From: Calonectria ilicicola
Taxonomy: Eukaryota; Ascomycota; Sordariomycetes; Hypocreales; Nectriaceae
Assembly (NCBI GenBank): GCA_020809705.1
Contig: CP085829.1
Span: forward strand, 1,054,001 to 1,118,000
Direction of reading: 5' to 3'
DNA: 64,000 nt
This document shows, in pieces, positions 10,711 through 21,755 of the stretch. Position numbers and translations under genes: made by a program. The stretch's first letter is position 1, and every line of letters begins with the position of its first letter. The notes beneath the pieces were generated by a model. That model was not told the DNA's origin, did no database searches, and saw only the letters and a program-made list of their open reading frames with translations.

Positions 10711-12416
10711 ACTGGCGTATTCAAATAATATACCATCCTTTCTTGTATTAGCGGGAATACTGCATCACCTAAGCTACATCATGAACTTACACACTCAATA
10801 AAGGGACACTCCAGCTATTGTAAGAGTCACTAAGATGTTCGGTTCAGTGCTTGATACTGAGAAAATTGATTTTCTTTATCCAATGATGAATTATGTGTAA
10901 GGGAATCAATCAGGACTTGAGGGGTTTTTTGTTTGCGGCCAGCAAATGAATTTTAGGCAGACGGTTCTTTGTTCACAAGCAAGGTGAGGGGTAGCAGGCC
11001 CATCAGTCAGCATATGGCTATCATTGGTAGCCTCCGCCAGCCATAAGGTATGGGAACACCGAACAGGGTCACGTGTTTCTTTTAATAGTTGGTGCTGACA
11101 CGTTTGACCTGTTTGCTTAGTTTCTTGCAAGTATGATACTCACAAATATCTACTCCTTCTATCAAGAGCAGAATGATTCAAGAAAAATAAAACGATGGAA
11201 TTGCAATAAGGCCCATAATAATGCTGGAAACCAACAACCCATTTGTTGGTTACAGAATAGGTTTCACTAAATGTTCTCGATCACAAAAATACTTTTCTGT
11301 CAATGATATGTTCGGCATTACTCTTGTGTTTTTGCTTGGTTCCGGCGTGCCTCATCCTGCCCGCCAATACGGATCGTGAGGAGCCGAGGGCTTATCATGC
11401 ACGATTTCGTCATTTACCTTCTTGGTGCAACGGCGTGGCACAAGTCACACGATGCAAGGCGAACTGGTGCGCCACGCCAATGTAGTCTACAAGCCAAGCC
11501 ACAAATTGGACGCAGACCCAACGTTCCGAGTTGGGTTGTGATGGCCTGACGCTTCATATTCAACTGCAGGTCGCTGAGTCGAGACAGCTTGCATGAAATG
11601 GACAACGCAGCCCAAATACCAATGGACAAGCTGTAATTATCGCACCCGTTTTCAATTACCGAGCGCCAATGTGGTTCGCGACACACCGCCTGGTTGCTGT
11701 GTGACCTAAAACAAGGAGGCGCAGTAATATGTAATATGCCGGCCCTTGTCTCATGTCACCACACAGCCTGATCCTCTCGTAAAACCTTTCCGTTGCAGTC
11801 GATCGCCTTGTGCCTTGAGCCATTTTCCGTGCCACCGTCGTGAAAGCATCTGAGAGCCTCAATCCACCGCCGCAGTTATAACTTGGCGACTCCGATCACA
11901 CTAGTGTGCATTCTGCAAATCCAATCCAATCATACCTCAAACATGGACTGCGCCCGCGATAACGTAGGTTTGAATGAAGGTGATCTCTCCAAGGTCTTCA
12001 AATATGAGCCTGGCCAAAGCACTATCATCCGCATCCTGGGGACCAATGGGGTTAATCAATTCTCCCACTAGATCGAAAGGGGTTGCACGGGTTAACGCAT
12101 TGCTAGTACCGAACTGACATCACTTCATTGGAAGGGCACGAAGACTGTGACCGGCTTCCAAAGGTAGACGCTCTGATCACCTTTACGCTGACGTCACTGA
12201 CCACTCTATAATTTAAGCTGCCATCTATTGAACAGCAAGACTCGGGACTAGTATTGTTGTAAGTCTAATAAATCACCATCCTAGTGTATTGCTGACATTA
12301 AAAACGATAGATTGGCAAAGCGAGTAGGGGAACCTCCCGGCCCTAGCAGCAAAGGGTTATCGCCGGAAGAATGGCTACAGTCCGCCAGTAGTACCGCAGT
12401 GTCCCGCTATGAAAAC
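10711..12416. other. Long intergenic region, no supported gene
   Basis: About 1.7 kb with scattered short frames on both strands, none with a domain or convincing splice sites. It should include the TPR-CHAT promoter at its left end. No tRNA or repeat was recognised. Confidence 0.45.
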
Positions 12417-12419
12417 TAG

Positions 12420-13907
12420 AGAGCAAATACCTTCTCACGCTTGACAGAGAAGGCGGCAACATCCAGCGATGAACGCGGCCCTGAAGCGAGGAGCAGTCGT
12501 CGAGGCGTAAGAACAGTACCATTTACTCGTAGCACATTGGACGTGATCACAAAACTATTTTATACGCACCCTTCCATAGCTCGTGTCATTAGCCGAGCAG
12601 ATGTTCCTGTATTCTCCTCCACTAATGTAAAGATTGGGGAGCCAGCTTGCGGTACTAAATATTATATTACTGTGTCTTTAGTGGTGATCTAATTTACCTC
12701 TTAGTTTACAACTGCCGCTCTTCAAACGCATGGGATATGGACCTTGCTCTTTCAGCAACATATTTTCCAAAGCTTTCATTGACATTTGCAATTCTCTATG
12801 GCTGTACAGCAGCGATTGAAAAAGACTTCATTCAACGTCTGGCCAATATCAAACAGGAAGCAACCCATCCTATTTTAATGCCAGGCATATTTGCTGAATT
12901 CGACATTCAAGGCACATGAAACTTGTTCGAAAGGCAAGAGCGAAGATTTTCGAAGTAGACGCCGACCTTCATGCCAACGAGATGAGTGAGACCCAGCGGG
13001 TGCAGAGGGAGCAGCCGAATATCGAAAAACGGAACGCTTGGCTTGATACCGCTTATCTAAAAAAACGGGTTAATAAGTTGAAGTGCTCAAATTCCAAAAA
13101 TGCTCAATAACCTGGAGGTAGTTGAACTTTCACGTGATGAATCAGGAGAGAGGGAAATCTTTCCATTGGAAGTCCTAAATTGTCTTCGAAGAGAACACGA
13201 TTCGGATGTATCAAGTACCCAGGAAAAGGCATACCGTTTAAGGAATCAAACATCGCCAGGGGAATTGGACAAACAAGAAGAGCTTGGATGGGCAGGGAAG
13301 CCAAATATGAACTCAGACTCAATATCCGATCAGCGAAAAAAAAAGGCTTAATGATATTACAATCGAGAATGCAACAGCGAGCGAAAGAATCAAACGTCGA
13401 TTATTGGAAATACACGAAGAGTACGAGGACTGGATCAGAGATTGCACAATACGTGTGGATGGAATGGCAATGGCGACGCAATGGGTATGTTTCAAGTTAC
13501 GCTTTTTCTAAATTATCTCACACTAACCTGATGTAGGCACAAGGAGACACAAACGTTGAGATTGCTCTTGCGACAAAACGCGATTCAAATTGCATGGGGT
13601 CCATCGCCCTGTTGACAATGATTTTTCTACCAGGCACATTCCTTGCAGTGAGAACCTCTTTAACCTTCAAAATATTTGATTGCCAATCTAATTGATTTAA
13701 TAGGGTGTTTTTAGTATGAGCTTTTTTGATTGGAATTCAAGCAGCGGTGCGAGCATTTCAGGGTATTTTTGGATTTATGTTGTTGTTACTATTTGCTTGA
13801 CACTAGCGACAGTAGGGTCCTGGTACTCTTTTGTGGTATATCGGCCAAGCATTCAAGAAAGGGATCCAGAAAGGGATCCAGAAAGGGATCTAGAAAAGGG
13901 AGAGTAG
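12420..13907 (+). pseudogene. CorA-like fungal membrane protein, frameshifted
   Basis: Family features are clear: NAWDMDLALS, HPILMPGIFAEF, VDADLHANEMSE, EYEDWIRDCTIRVDG, EIALATKRDS and two C-terminal membrane helices around LLTMIFLPGTFLA and YFWIYVVVTICLTLA, the CorA-like fold. Four exons are inferred (to 12651, 12705-13484, 13537-13647, 13704-13907) with introns of 53, 52 and 56 nt that keep frame. Exon 2 needs three frame changes: near 12903-12911, near 13080-13086, and at a run of nine A (13336-13344). No ATG is found for exon 1, which is open only back to a TAG at 12417. The C-terminal tail carries a 12-bp tandem repeat. It is most likely a decayed gene; sequencing error could explain the A-run but less easily the other two shifts. 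Confidence 0.75.
13856..13891 (+). repeat. 12-bp tandem repeat, three units
   Basis: AGAAAGGGATCC occurs three times with one change in the last unit, followed by a partial fourth. In frame it encodes the acidic/basic ERDP-like tail of the CorA-like pseudogene. Confidence 0.8.
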
Positions 13908-14441
13908 CTGGGTGAAATTTCTTTTCGGGAAACCCCCAACTGTACTCCTCGTACTCCGTTTGCGGGTTCGTATGCTTAGCCATGTTCACGCAACTTCCAC
14001 AAAGGCAGGAAATGTTTAATAGCCGAACCATAAGCCTGTCAAATCATGATTATTTCATTATTTTAAGAATAAAAAGAGTTATTAATAACATGATATCCAT
14101 CTGAAAGATCAAAATTTAGGATGTGAGTATAATGCATGGGATGAATCTGAACCCATTATTACCCTAACCCTGATTCCTAGTAGTAGATATCAAAGGGTGT
14201 GTTGAGAGACGAGCTGAGAGACCATTAAGACTTGCTAAAATAGAGAATAATGCATATTGATATTTCTAGAGGCTTTACCGGATCGGTCAATGGAGTGGCT
14301 GTATTTGTTCGAGGATTCGATTCTTAGGCACCCAGTGGTTGCAACCAGGCCTAGCGCTCTAATCCCGGCGCTGATTGGTTTTTCACAGGTGATCTCGAGG
14401 CTGAGCGGGCTAGCGTGCTGACACAGCCACCGCCAACCACT
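13908..14441. other. Intergenic region upstream of the HET-ankyrin gene
   Basis: No coding signal. It presumably holds the promoter of the HET-ankyrin gene; no clear TATA box can be chosen. Confidence 0.4.
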
Positions 14442-17306
14442 ATGAGGCAGCCTTCAAGAAAGCCTGATCCCTGGCCCGAGAAGGCCTCAATTAAACTCCC
14501 GTATCTTTCAAAAACTGGAAACCAATGTGATTCTCTCTCAAAGATGTCTCGACCTGTTTACACGTACGAACAGATTGATCTGGCTGGAGACGCGATTCGA
14601 CTTGTTCGTCTTCTCTGCGGCGACCCCACCGATCCGATTGAATGCCAAATCTTCCAGACTTATCTACACGAGGTTGATGGCGTTCCATATGAAGCTTTGT
14701 CGTATTGTTGGGGCGATGGCTCTGTGCACGCTCAAATAACCGTCGATGGCTGCGTGGCACAAGTTACAGATAACCTTTTCGAGGCCTTGCGACATTTGAG
14801 GCTACCCGATCAAGATAGACTGCTGTGGATTGATGCAATATGTATCGACCAGGACAACCGCAAAGAGCGTGGCCATCAAGTGAGCCAAATGCGACGGATA
14901 TACGCTAATGCTGAGCACGTGGTAATTTGGTTAGGCTCATGCAGCATGGAAATTGACCTCCTCATGCAATCAATGTGTCAGATCCATGAAAAGGCCAGAG
15001 CCTTGGGACGGGACTGGAAAAAGTCATCAGATTACTGGCAGATTGTGTGGCCAATTGTACAGCGCGAATTAGGCAGCGCACATGAAGGGCTCAATCATGA
15101 TCTGCAGGCCGGCCTTGAACAACTTTTCGCCAAGCCTTGGTTCAGAAGAGTTTGGGTGATTCAGGAAGTCGCCAATTCCAGGTCCGCAAAAATTATGTGT
15201 GGTTGGAAGTCTGTCTCAACATGGACTTTTACTCAGATGCCATCGTTACTGCAAGTGAGGCCGGACCCTCATACTCAAGCCATTCTCGACGTCATGCCAG
15301 GATATTTGAGAAAAACAACCTGGTGGAATGAAAAACGAGACCTCAAAACCTTGATCAGAAAGTTCGCCAAAAGCAACGCTACAGACACTCGGGACAAAAT
15401 TTACGCACTCCTGGGAATGTCCTCAGATGCTAATAACACCGAGTTGTACTATCCATCTTACGAAAAGTCACCCACGGAAGCGATTCAGGATGCGATATCA
15501 TTCTTCTTGTTCGGAAAGCTTGTCGATCTTTCACAGTATAAGTTGCCAGAATGGACCTTCCAAACCTTGCTTCAGTATCTAGACAGCCTACTATATACCG
15601 TACTTGACTGGACTTGGTTGGGAAAACACTACGAAACCACTTTGAAAATCTTAGCTGAGCTCGACATGAGTGAAGATGAAAATGAGCCCCAACTTGAGTC
15701 TCTGGTTAGTAACAAGGCTAGCGGGCTTCAGGGAAAGAAATCTGTAGTCGAAAGATTTTTGAGTATTTTGGTAAAAGAAAAGGGAAATCTTGAAAAAATC
15801 GAAGCTGCCCTTGCAAAAATACCGTTTCATTCGGCGATGGGGAGCGATTTTCTTGCAATAGCGGCAGAAGCGGGCCACACTCAGATGGTTAGCTTGCTGC
15901 TTGCGAGGGATGATGTGAATATAAATTCAAGCTCAGCCCTATCTAAAGCAGCCCAAAACGGCCACATACAGATTGTTGAAATGCTTCTTCGGGAAGATGA
16001 TGTGCGGGCCGCCCTTGCACAAGCAGCAGAAGCAGGTCACACCTCAACTTGCCGATTACTTCTTAACCATAGGAATATTAACCCAAATTATGACCACCCA
16101 CTTGCAGTTGCAGCCAAGTCTGGTCATCTTGAAGTGGTTCAAGTTCTTTTAGCACATGGAAAGGTGGATCCAAATCTCGGTTCACCCCTTACTCAAGCAC
16201 TAACATACCGCCACGCTGAAATCGCTGCACTATTGCTCAATGACCAACGATTGGACGTGCCTCTGCAGAACAATTTGTCCATAGCAATTATGATGATGGA
16301 CGTCAGCATAGTGAAGTTATTGCTCTCACGCAAAGACCCAAGCTATTGCCTGGATGAACATCTTATTCAATTGGTACGAATGGGGAGTACCTCTGCAGCG
16401 GTAACAAAGAGTGCTGAATGCATTGTGGAAGTGCTTCTGGACAATGGTGCCGGCGTAAATTGTCAGGATATCGATGGTCGAACACCTTTATCAATGGCAG
16501 CTGAACGAGGTGACTATGCAATGGCTCAACTATTGCTCAAAAAAGGAGGGAAGGTGGACCTTCCGGATGAACACTTTCGAACCCCATTATCTTGGGCAGT
16601 ACACCGAGGGGAATATATTGTAAAAGTGCTCCTAGACAGTGGTGCAAATATACATTCTCGGGACATCAATGGCCGAACACCATTGTTCTGGGCTGAAGAT
16701 GCATGGACAGTTGCGTTGCTCCTCCAGAGAGGTGCAGATATAGAAGCCCGAGACAGCTATGGAAAAACGCCACTGTCTTTTGCAATTAGTTTCAAGTCAA
16801 AGACCACGAGGGCTCTGCTTGACAAAGGCGCTGATATTGAATCAAGGGATAATATGGGAAGAACGCCCCTATCTTGGGCTGCTGGTGAATCACAGTCTGA
16901 TACCTTGGAATTGCTGAAGGCAGGGGCCTCCGTAATGTCTCCAGACGCAAATGGGCGGACGCCATTATCTTGGGCTGCGGAAGCAGGCCAAACAGATAAT
17001 GTACGGCATCTACTTAAACATATAGTTGATGTGAACACTCCGGACGATCAAGGATCCACGCCGCTGTGTTGGGCAGCAAAGGGCGGATTCGAAGCGATTG
17101 TCATGGCCCTCATTGAAGCTGGCGCAGACGTTGAAACTCCAGATAAAGATGGCCACTCACCACTGTTTTGGGTAGCCATGAATGGATTCAAAAAAATTGC
17201 TGAAATGCGGATTGGAGACGTCGCTGACCCAAAGACTCAGGACTATATGGGTCAAACTAACTATTTTTATGCGCGAGCAAAAATGATGAGAGTTGAAGAA
17301 AAGTGA
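14442..17306 (+). CDS. HET-domain protein with C-terminal ankyrin repeats
   Basis: A single exon of 954 residues from the ATG at 14442. The frame opens a little earlier without an ATG, and a second good start is the ATG at 14544, just before the conserved YTYEQ...IRLVRLL opening. The HET signature blocks are present: YEALSYCWGD near residue 83, LWIDAICIDQDN near 128, then RRIYANAEHVVIWLG, and WFRRVWVIQE further on. After a spacer, residues about 460 to the end form a dozen or more ankyrin repeats, several with GRTPLSWAA. HET proteins trigger cell death or incompatibility after non-self recognition in filamentous ascomycetes; the ankyrins probably sense or scaffold a partner. The frame is free of stops although it borders the transposon block. 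Confidence 0.93.
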   Translation: MRQPSRKPDPWPEKASIKLPYLSKTGNQCDSLSKMSRPVYTYEQIDLAGDAIRLVRLLCGDPTDPIECQIFQTYLHEVDGVPYEALSYCWGDGSVHAQITVDGCVAQVTDNLFEALRHLRLPDQDRLLWIDAICIDQDNRKERGHQVSQMRRIYANAEHVVIWLGSCSMEIDLLMQSMCQIHEKARALGRDWKKSSDYWQIVWPIVQRELGSAHEGLNHDLQAGLEQLFAKPWFRRVWVIQEVANSRSAKIMCGWKSVSTWTFTQMPSLLQVRPDPHTQAILDVMPGYLRKTTWWNEKRDLKTLIRKFAKSNATDTRDKIYALLGMSSDANNTELYYPSYEKSPTEAIQDAISFFLFGKLVDLSQYKLPEWTFQTLLQYLDSLLYTVLDWTWLGKHYETTLKILAELDMSEDENEPQLESLVSNKASGLQGKKSVVERFLSILVKEKGNLEKIEAALAKIPFHSAMGSDFLAIAAEAGHTQMVSLLLARDDVNINSSSALSKAAQNGHIQIVEMLLREDDVRAALAQAAEAGHTSTCRLLLNHRNINPNYDHPLAVAAKSGHLEVVQVLLAHGKVDPNLGSPLTQALTYRHAEIAALLLNDQRLDVPLQNNLSIAIMMMDVSIVKLLLSRKDPSYCLDEHLIQLVRMGSTSAAVTKSAECIVEVLLDNGAGVNCQDIDGRTPLSMAAERGDYAMAQLLLKKGGKVDLPDEHFRTPLSWAVHRGEYIVKVLLDSGANIHSRDINGRTPLFWAEDAWTVALLLQRGADIEARDSYGKTPLSFAISFKSKTTRALLDKGADIESRDNMGRTPLSWAAGESQSDTLELLKAGASVMSPDANGRTPLSWAAEAGQTDNVRHLLKHIVDVNTPDDQGSTPLCWAAKGGFEAIVMALIEAGADVETPDKDGHSPLFWVAMNGFKKIAEMRIGDVADPKTQDYMGQTNYFYARAKMMRVEEK

Positions 17307-17820
17307 TACAGACGGTGATTGTTCACTGTATGCGTGGTGCTAATGTTACAGTGGGGGTCTTAATTAGTTTATTTCTGGTTTTTGAAGTAGGAGTGAATAG
17401 AAAGATTGAAATTCATTGAATGTGGGATATCTGATAAGATGTTGTTAACCCCCGTTTTTACGAACTGGCAAAGAGTAACTGTCTCTTTATAGGACTGGAT
17501 CTCAATGAAGGCTCTTCGACTGATAGACGCATTATCGTGAAATCAAAGCGCATTTTCGAAACAAGGAAAAAAAAAAAGATCTTGGGATGTGCCAAAGACA
17601 TTGCTTTCTTCTTTATGAATGGTCAGTTTGGCGATTTGACTGGCTTTCGATTTTGGTTTTCGTGTATATAGGTGACTGTCCCCTCCTTTAAGAGGTAGCT
17701 CAGACTTGGTTACCCAAGGAGCACTCTGATTAGAGCCAGAATGGCAGTTCAGCAGCCTATACCTGTAACGGTTTGTGTTCCCAGATAAAATCAGGCACGC
17801 CGGTTTGAGCAACAAAGGAA
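17307..17820. other. 3' flank of HET-ankyrin gene; transition to AT-rich block
   Basis: No supported gene. Base composition changes sharply near 17820, where the AT-rich repeat block begins. Confidence 0.5.
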
Positions 17821-18439
17821 GATTATTACATCTGGTAATAAGTTAATTAGTTAGATAGATTAATTGAAGGTAATTAAGTTATATTAAGAGCTAAGTTAGG
17901 CTTTAATAGTTATAATTTTTAAAGGTTTTAAATATATAATTATTTAAATAAGTTTTTAAAATAAATAATATTTTAATATTAAAATATTATTTATTTTAAA
18001 TTATATTTTATAATTAATTTAAAAATTTAATTATTTTTAAATTTATTAAAAATAAAAATAAGATTTATTTAAATTTTTATTAATATTATAATTTAATTTT
18101 TAAATAAATTAATTTAAATTATGATAGAATAATTCTTTTTAAAAGTCTTATTTTTAAAGTTATTATAAATTATTTATATTTAATTTTTTTTATAATTTTT
18201 TTTAATTAATATATTTTTTTATAATTTTTTATTTTAATTAAAATATTATATTTTATTAAATTTTATTATAAAAATTTATTTAAAAAAAATATAAAATAAA
18301 AATTTATTTTTTTATATAATATTATTTAATATTAAAAAATCTTTTTATAAATAATATTTATAAATAAATTGTAAATATATTTTTAAATTTAATTTTTTTA
18401 ACATAATAAATATATTTTAAAATATATTTTTTATAATTA
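17821..18439. repeat. Extremely AT-rich relic sequence
   Basis: Almost entirely A and T with long A/T runs and hardly any CpN context left, as in exhausted RIP targets. The original element cannot be identified here. Confidence 0.6.
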
Positions 18440-18866
18440 ACGTACATGATAAGCATGCGGCGCAAACAAGCATGCGGCGCACTTCAATATTCACCTTAAA
18501 TTAATATTTTTAAAAAATCATTAAAAATCCAAAATTAGCTTAAAATAGCTAAAATCTTTAAATCATACTATTTAAGAATAAATAAATATATATATATTTA
18601 TTATAAGCTTATTATTATTTAAATATAGTTATTTATTAAGAAAATCTAAATTCACACTGTACAAATTGCTATTTAAATATAAAGAAAAATATTTAAAAAT
18701 AAAAGAATTATATTATACAATAGAATTTATTCTTAATAACCTGTATTAATTCTTTCAAGTTATAATTACTAAAGTCATAGATTTTAGCTTTTTAAAAATT
18801 GATATTTTTAGGCGCACAGTATGGTGCGCCGCATGCTTGTTTGCGCCGCATGCTTATCATGTACGT
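18440..18866. mobile_element. MITE 1 (427 bp) with pogo-like inverted ends
   Basis: Starts ACGTACATGAT and ends with its reverse complement, flanked by TA on both sides as for Tc1/mariner/pogo transposition. Each end contains AAGCATGCGGCGCA twice, separated by AAC, so four copies in all. The interior has no coding potential but resembles MITE 2 at 32085. It is non-autonomous and presumably moved by a pogo transposase. Confidence 0.85.
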
Positions 18867-19529
18867 TATATAAATTTTAATATTATAATTTATAAATAAC
18901 ATACTCCATAAGCAAGCACACCACATAAGCAAGTACATCACTTTTCACCATACCTTATTTTTAAACCAGAATAAAAACACTATAAAGCATTTAATCAATA
19001 AATTCTAATTGCTATTCTCTTCATTAGAGGTCTTAATAATTACTTAATATATTCTTACATTATGACTAATCTTGCTGCAAGTCCTATAGTGCCTACCGCC
19101 CGATCGCACCGACTTTCCTTAACTACTACTTTATAATATTTCTACCTATATCTATACATTTACATCCATTTAATTAATTATTTTCTTACCTTTCTCTATT
19201 ATCATTATTCCTCTATTTTATAATTAAGTCCTTTTAGATCTATAGTATTTATTTAATATCTTATTTACTTATTTAAGATCCTAGACCTTAGCCTCTAATA
19301 AGACTATCTTATATATAATAGCCTTTATTCTTTTAGAAAGTAATTATAATATTTTAATAATAGACTTTAGAGAGATACTTTAAAGCCTTTTAATTTATCT
19401 TTTAAGATATTTAGATTATAAGCTAGTCTTAGTAGTATTCCTTGAAGTCTTTAATATCCAAGGGCTAGTAAACTTAACCATTAGATCAAATGGTATTAAC
19501 ATTTATAGCCGTATATCAAGCCTTAATAT

Positions 19530-19920
19530 TGTTACGACCCATGTCATACCCAGGGCGGTCTAGGGTGGCAGAATGCCACACCCTATAAGAAACCAGCTAC
19601 CCTATAGTTACATACGACCAATCAAACAAGGAGCGATAAGGGCGACTGTCGCAACAAGTGCAAAAGGTGTCGCACCTAGCGCACCAAGCGCACCACGCGC
19701 ACCAAAATAGGATAGTAGTATATAGATGGATTAGATCTTACTGTAAGGAATGGAACTGATTAGCTTTCAATATAACTTGGTTACCTCAATTGCGATTGAC
19801 TATTACCTAACGTAACACTTCTATTACTCTATTCTACTATAACGCGCTTAACCATCCTGCCAACAATAAACCCTTCATTCTAATTAATTTATTAAATTAG
19901 GAATTAACTAGACCGTTATA
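19530..19920 (+). repeat. el1 5' LTR
   Basis: 391 bp, begins TGTTACGACCC; its end has decayed from TTACA to TTATA. Pairs with 26042-26432. Confidence 0.9.
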
Positions 19921-19973
19921 TATTAAAAGCTCTTATTCAATTGGTTACCTACATTAACAATTAAGCAATAACA

Positions 19974-21755
19974 ATATCCGGAAAGAACCCCGCCGCCACT
20001 GCTCCTCCTAGCAACGCTAAGTTGACTACAGAACTACAGCAGGTCAAGAAGAAACTCGCAGATGCACAAGCATAACTCAAAGCAGAAAAAGCCGGGACCA
20101 CCACGGTTGAAGGAAACAAAAGTAAAGACATTGGTGAAATTCTGAGACCCCCGGTCCCAGAGCCCTTTCTAGGAAAAGCTGCCGATATAATCCCCTTCCT
20201 TACCCGAATGAAGGGATACTTCCGCTTTTTTCCAACGCGACTTGCAATCCCCGAAGCCCAGGTACTATATATTAAAACCCTCCTCCAAGGAGATGCAGGA
20301 GTATAGTTTGAACCTATTATGAGAGACTATCTGGAAAATGAGGACGATGCTGACCAAAATGAAGAGACCCGAGAGATCTTCAGAGACTAAGAACATTTTG
20401 AAACTACTATTAAAGATAATTTCAGTACAATCGATATGGAACAATAAGCTGTAAACCAGTTATACGAACTTAAACAAATAAAATCTTACAGCTAATATTC
20501 AGCCAAGTTTAAAAGAATCACAGCACAAACAGCCTAGGATGACAACGCACTAATGGAACTCTACTATAGAGGCCTAAAAAGCGAAGTCAAGGACGAAATC
20601 TATAAAGAAGACTGGCCAGAAAAACTCTCGAAGTATATTAAAAGTACTATTAAGATTGACAAAAGATAATTTAATTAATGCAAAGAACGCACCCGAGATA
20701 ATAAAAACCTATATATCCCAAATAAAGGAAAAACCTAAAATAAGCAACAAAGTACTACACATAGGACTCATTCAGGACCAATGGAACTCGGTGCCACCTA
20801 GGGGTATGACAAAAGTAAGATTACCTGCTTTAACTGTAGGAAAAAAGGATATAAATCCTTTGAATGCTGCTCCCCGAAAACAGGAAATTAGTTTAAATCC
20901 ATATCAGAAGGACAGAAACAACTCAATACTATAAAAACTCAATAGACCCCAGTACCAGAAGGAAAAGAGGATATTATAGGAAAAGTTGTTCTTGCTGTTA
21001 TTAAGAAATATAAACCAACCACTATAATTAAGCAATATATAGAAAACCATAAATTGTACAAGATAAAACTCACTCTGCAACAAGAAATCGATAAAGCCAT
21101 CCAAAAAGCATAGTCAACCTAATAAGAAGGCTAGTTCTACCTTCCCTATAAATAGTTGGAATGAGCCAAGAAGATAGGAATCCCTGCATCCATCCTAGAT
21201 GTGTATACTGACAAAGCACTAGTATGGTAGGATACCTACACTTATAATAAAAACAGAAATAGGAAATGGACAACTAGTATTAAAAGAATGGCCTAATAAG
21301 TTAGGGAACCCTTGTGGGATAGAGACAAAGTTTTCTTACTTGCGTGAAGTGAATGGTAATTAGGAAACCGCAACCCCCAACCTATCTAATATAAGGAGGA
21401 TGACCCTAGACTAAACACAGCACACAAAGAACATAAGAATATCTCATGGGTAAGCTGCTACAACCATAACTACTTCCAACACATAAAACAAAAGTAGCAT
21501 GCAGTATGCTTTCCTATTAGGGTAGAAGATATAGTTATCCACCACGCCTACAGAAGATACTTCAACCAACACAAAGTAATAGGAAGAAACCCCCACTATT
21601 AGTTCACTATATTAGAACCAGGTAAGCCTGAGTTCCCTGATTGCAACAAACTACCCTGGAATAAATATCAAGACCCCAAATGCAATATCCACATAATAGA
21701 TAAAGCAATGGCCTGGTACCAAATAAAACCAAAAAACGAGCGGAGCCCCCTGTAA
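19974..21755 (+). pseudogene. el1 gag, RIPped
   Basis: Aligns by eye along its length with the intact el2 gag. The start codon has become ATA and tryptophan codons have become TAG, for example in the GVWFEP segment. The AAAAAAC slippery run before the gag stop is retained. Confidence 0.85.

Noticed and set aside
10906..12071. Several frames of 60-90 codons between the TPR-CHAT and CorA-like genes
   Set aside because: Random length and composition, overlapping on both strands, no family features.
13180..13536. 118-codon plus-strand frame over the CorA-like region
   Set aside because: It is in the wrong frame for the conserved family segments on either side and arises from the frameshift at the A-run.
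14161..14175. CCCTAACCCT, resembling fungal telomere repeat
   Set aside because: Only about one and a half units and no array; not evidence of a telomere or healed end.
17543..17815. 90-codon minus-strand frame beside the HET-ankyrin gene
   Set aside because: No motif, lies at the compositional border, probably chance.
18440..18866. Possible CRISPR-like array, because of the repeated 14-mers
   Set aside because: The repeats are in inverted pairs at the two ends of a TA-flanked element, and CRISPR arrays do not occur in fungal chromosomes.
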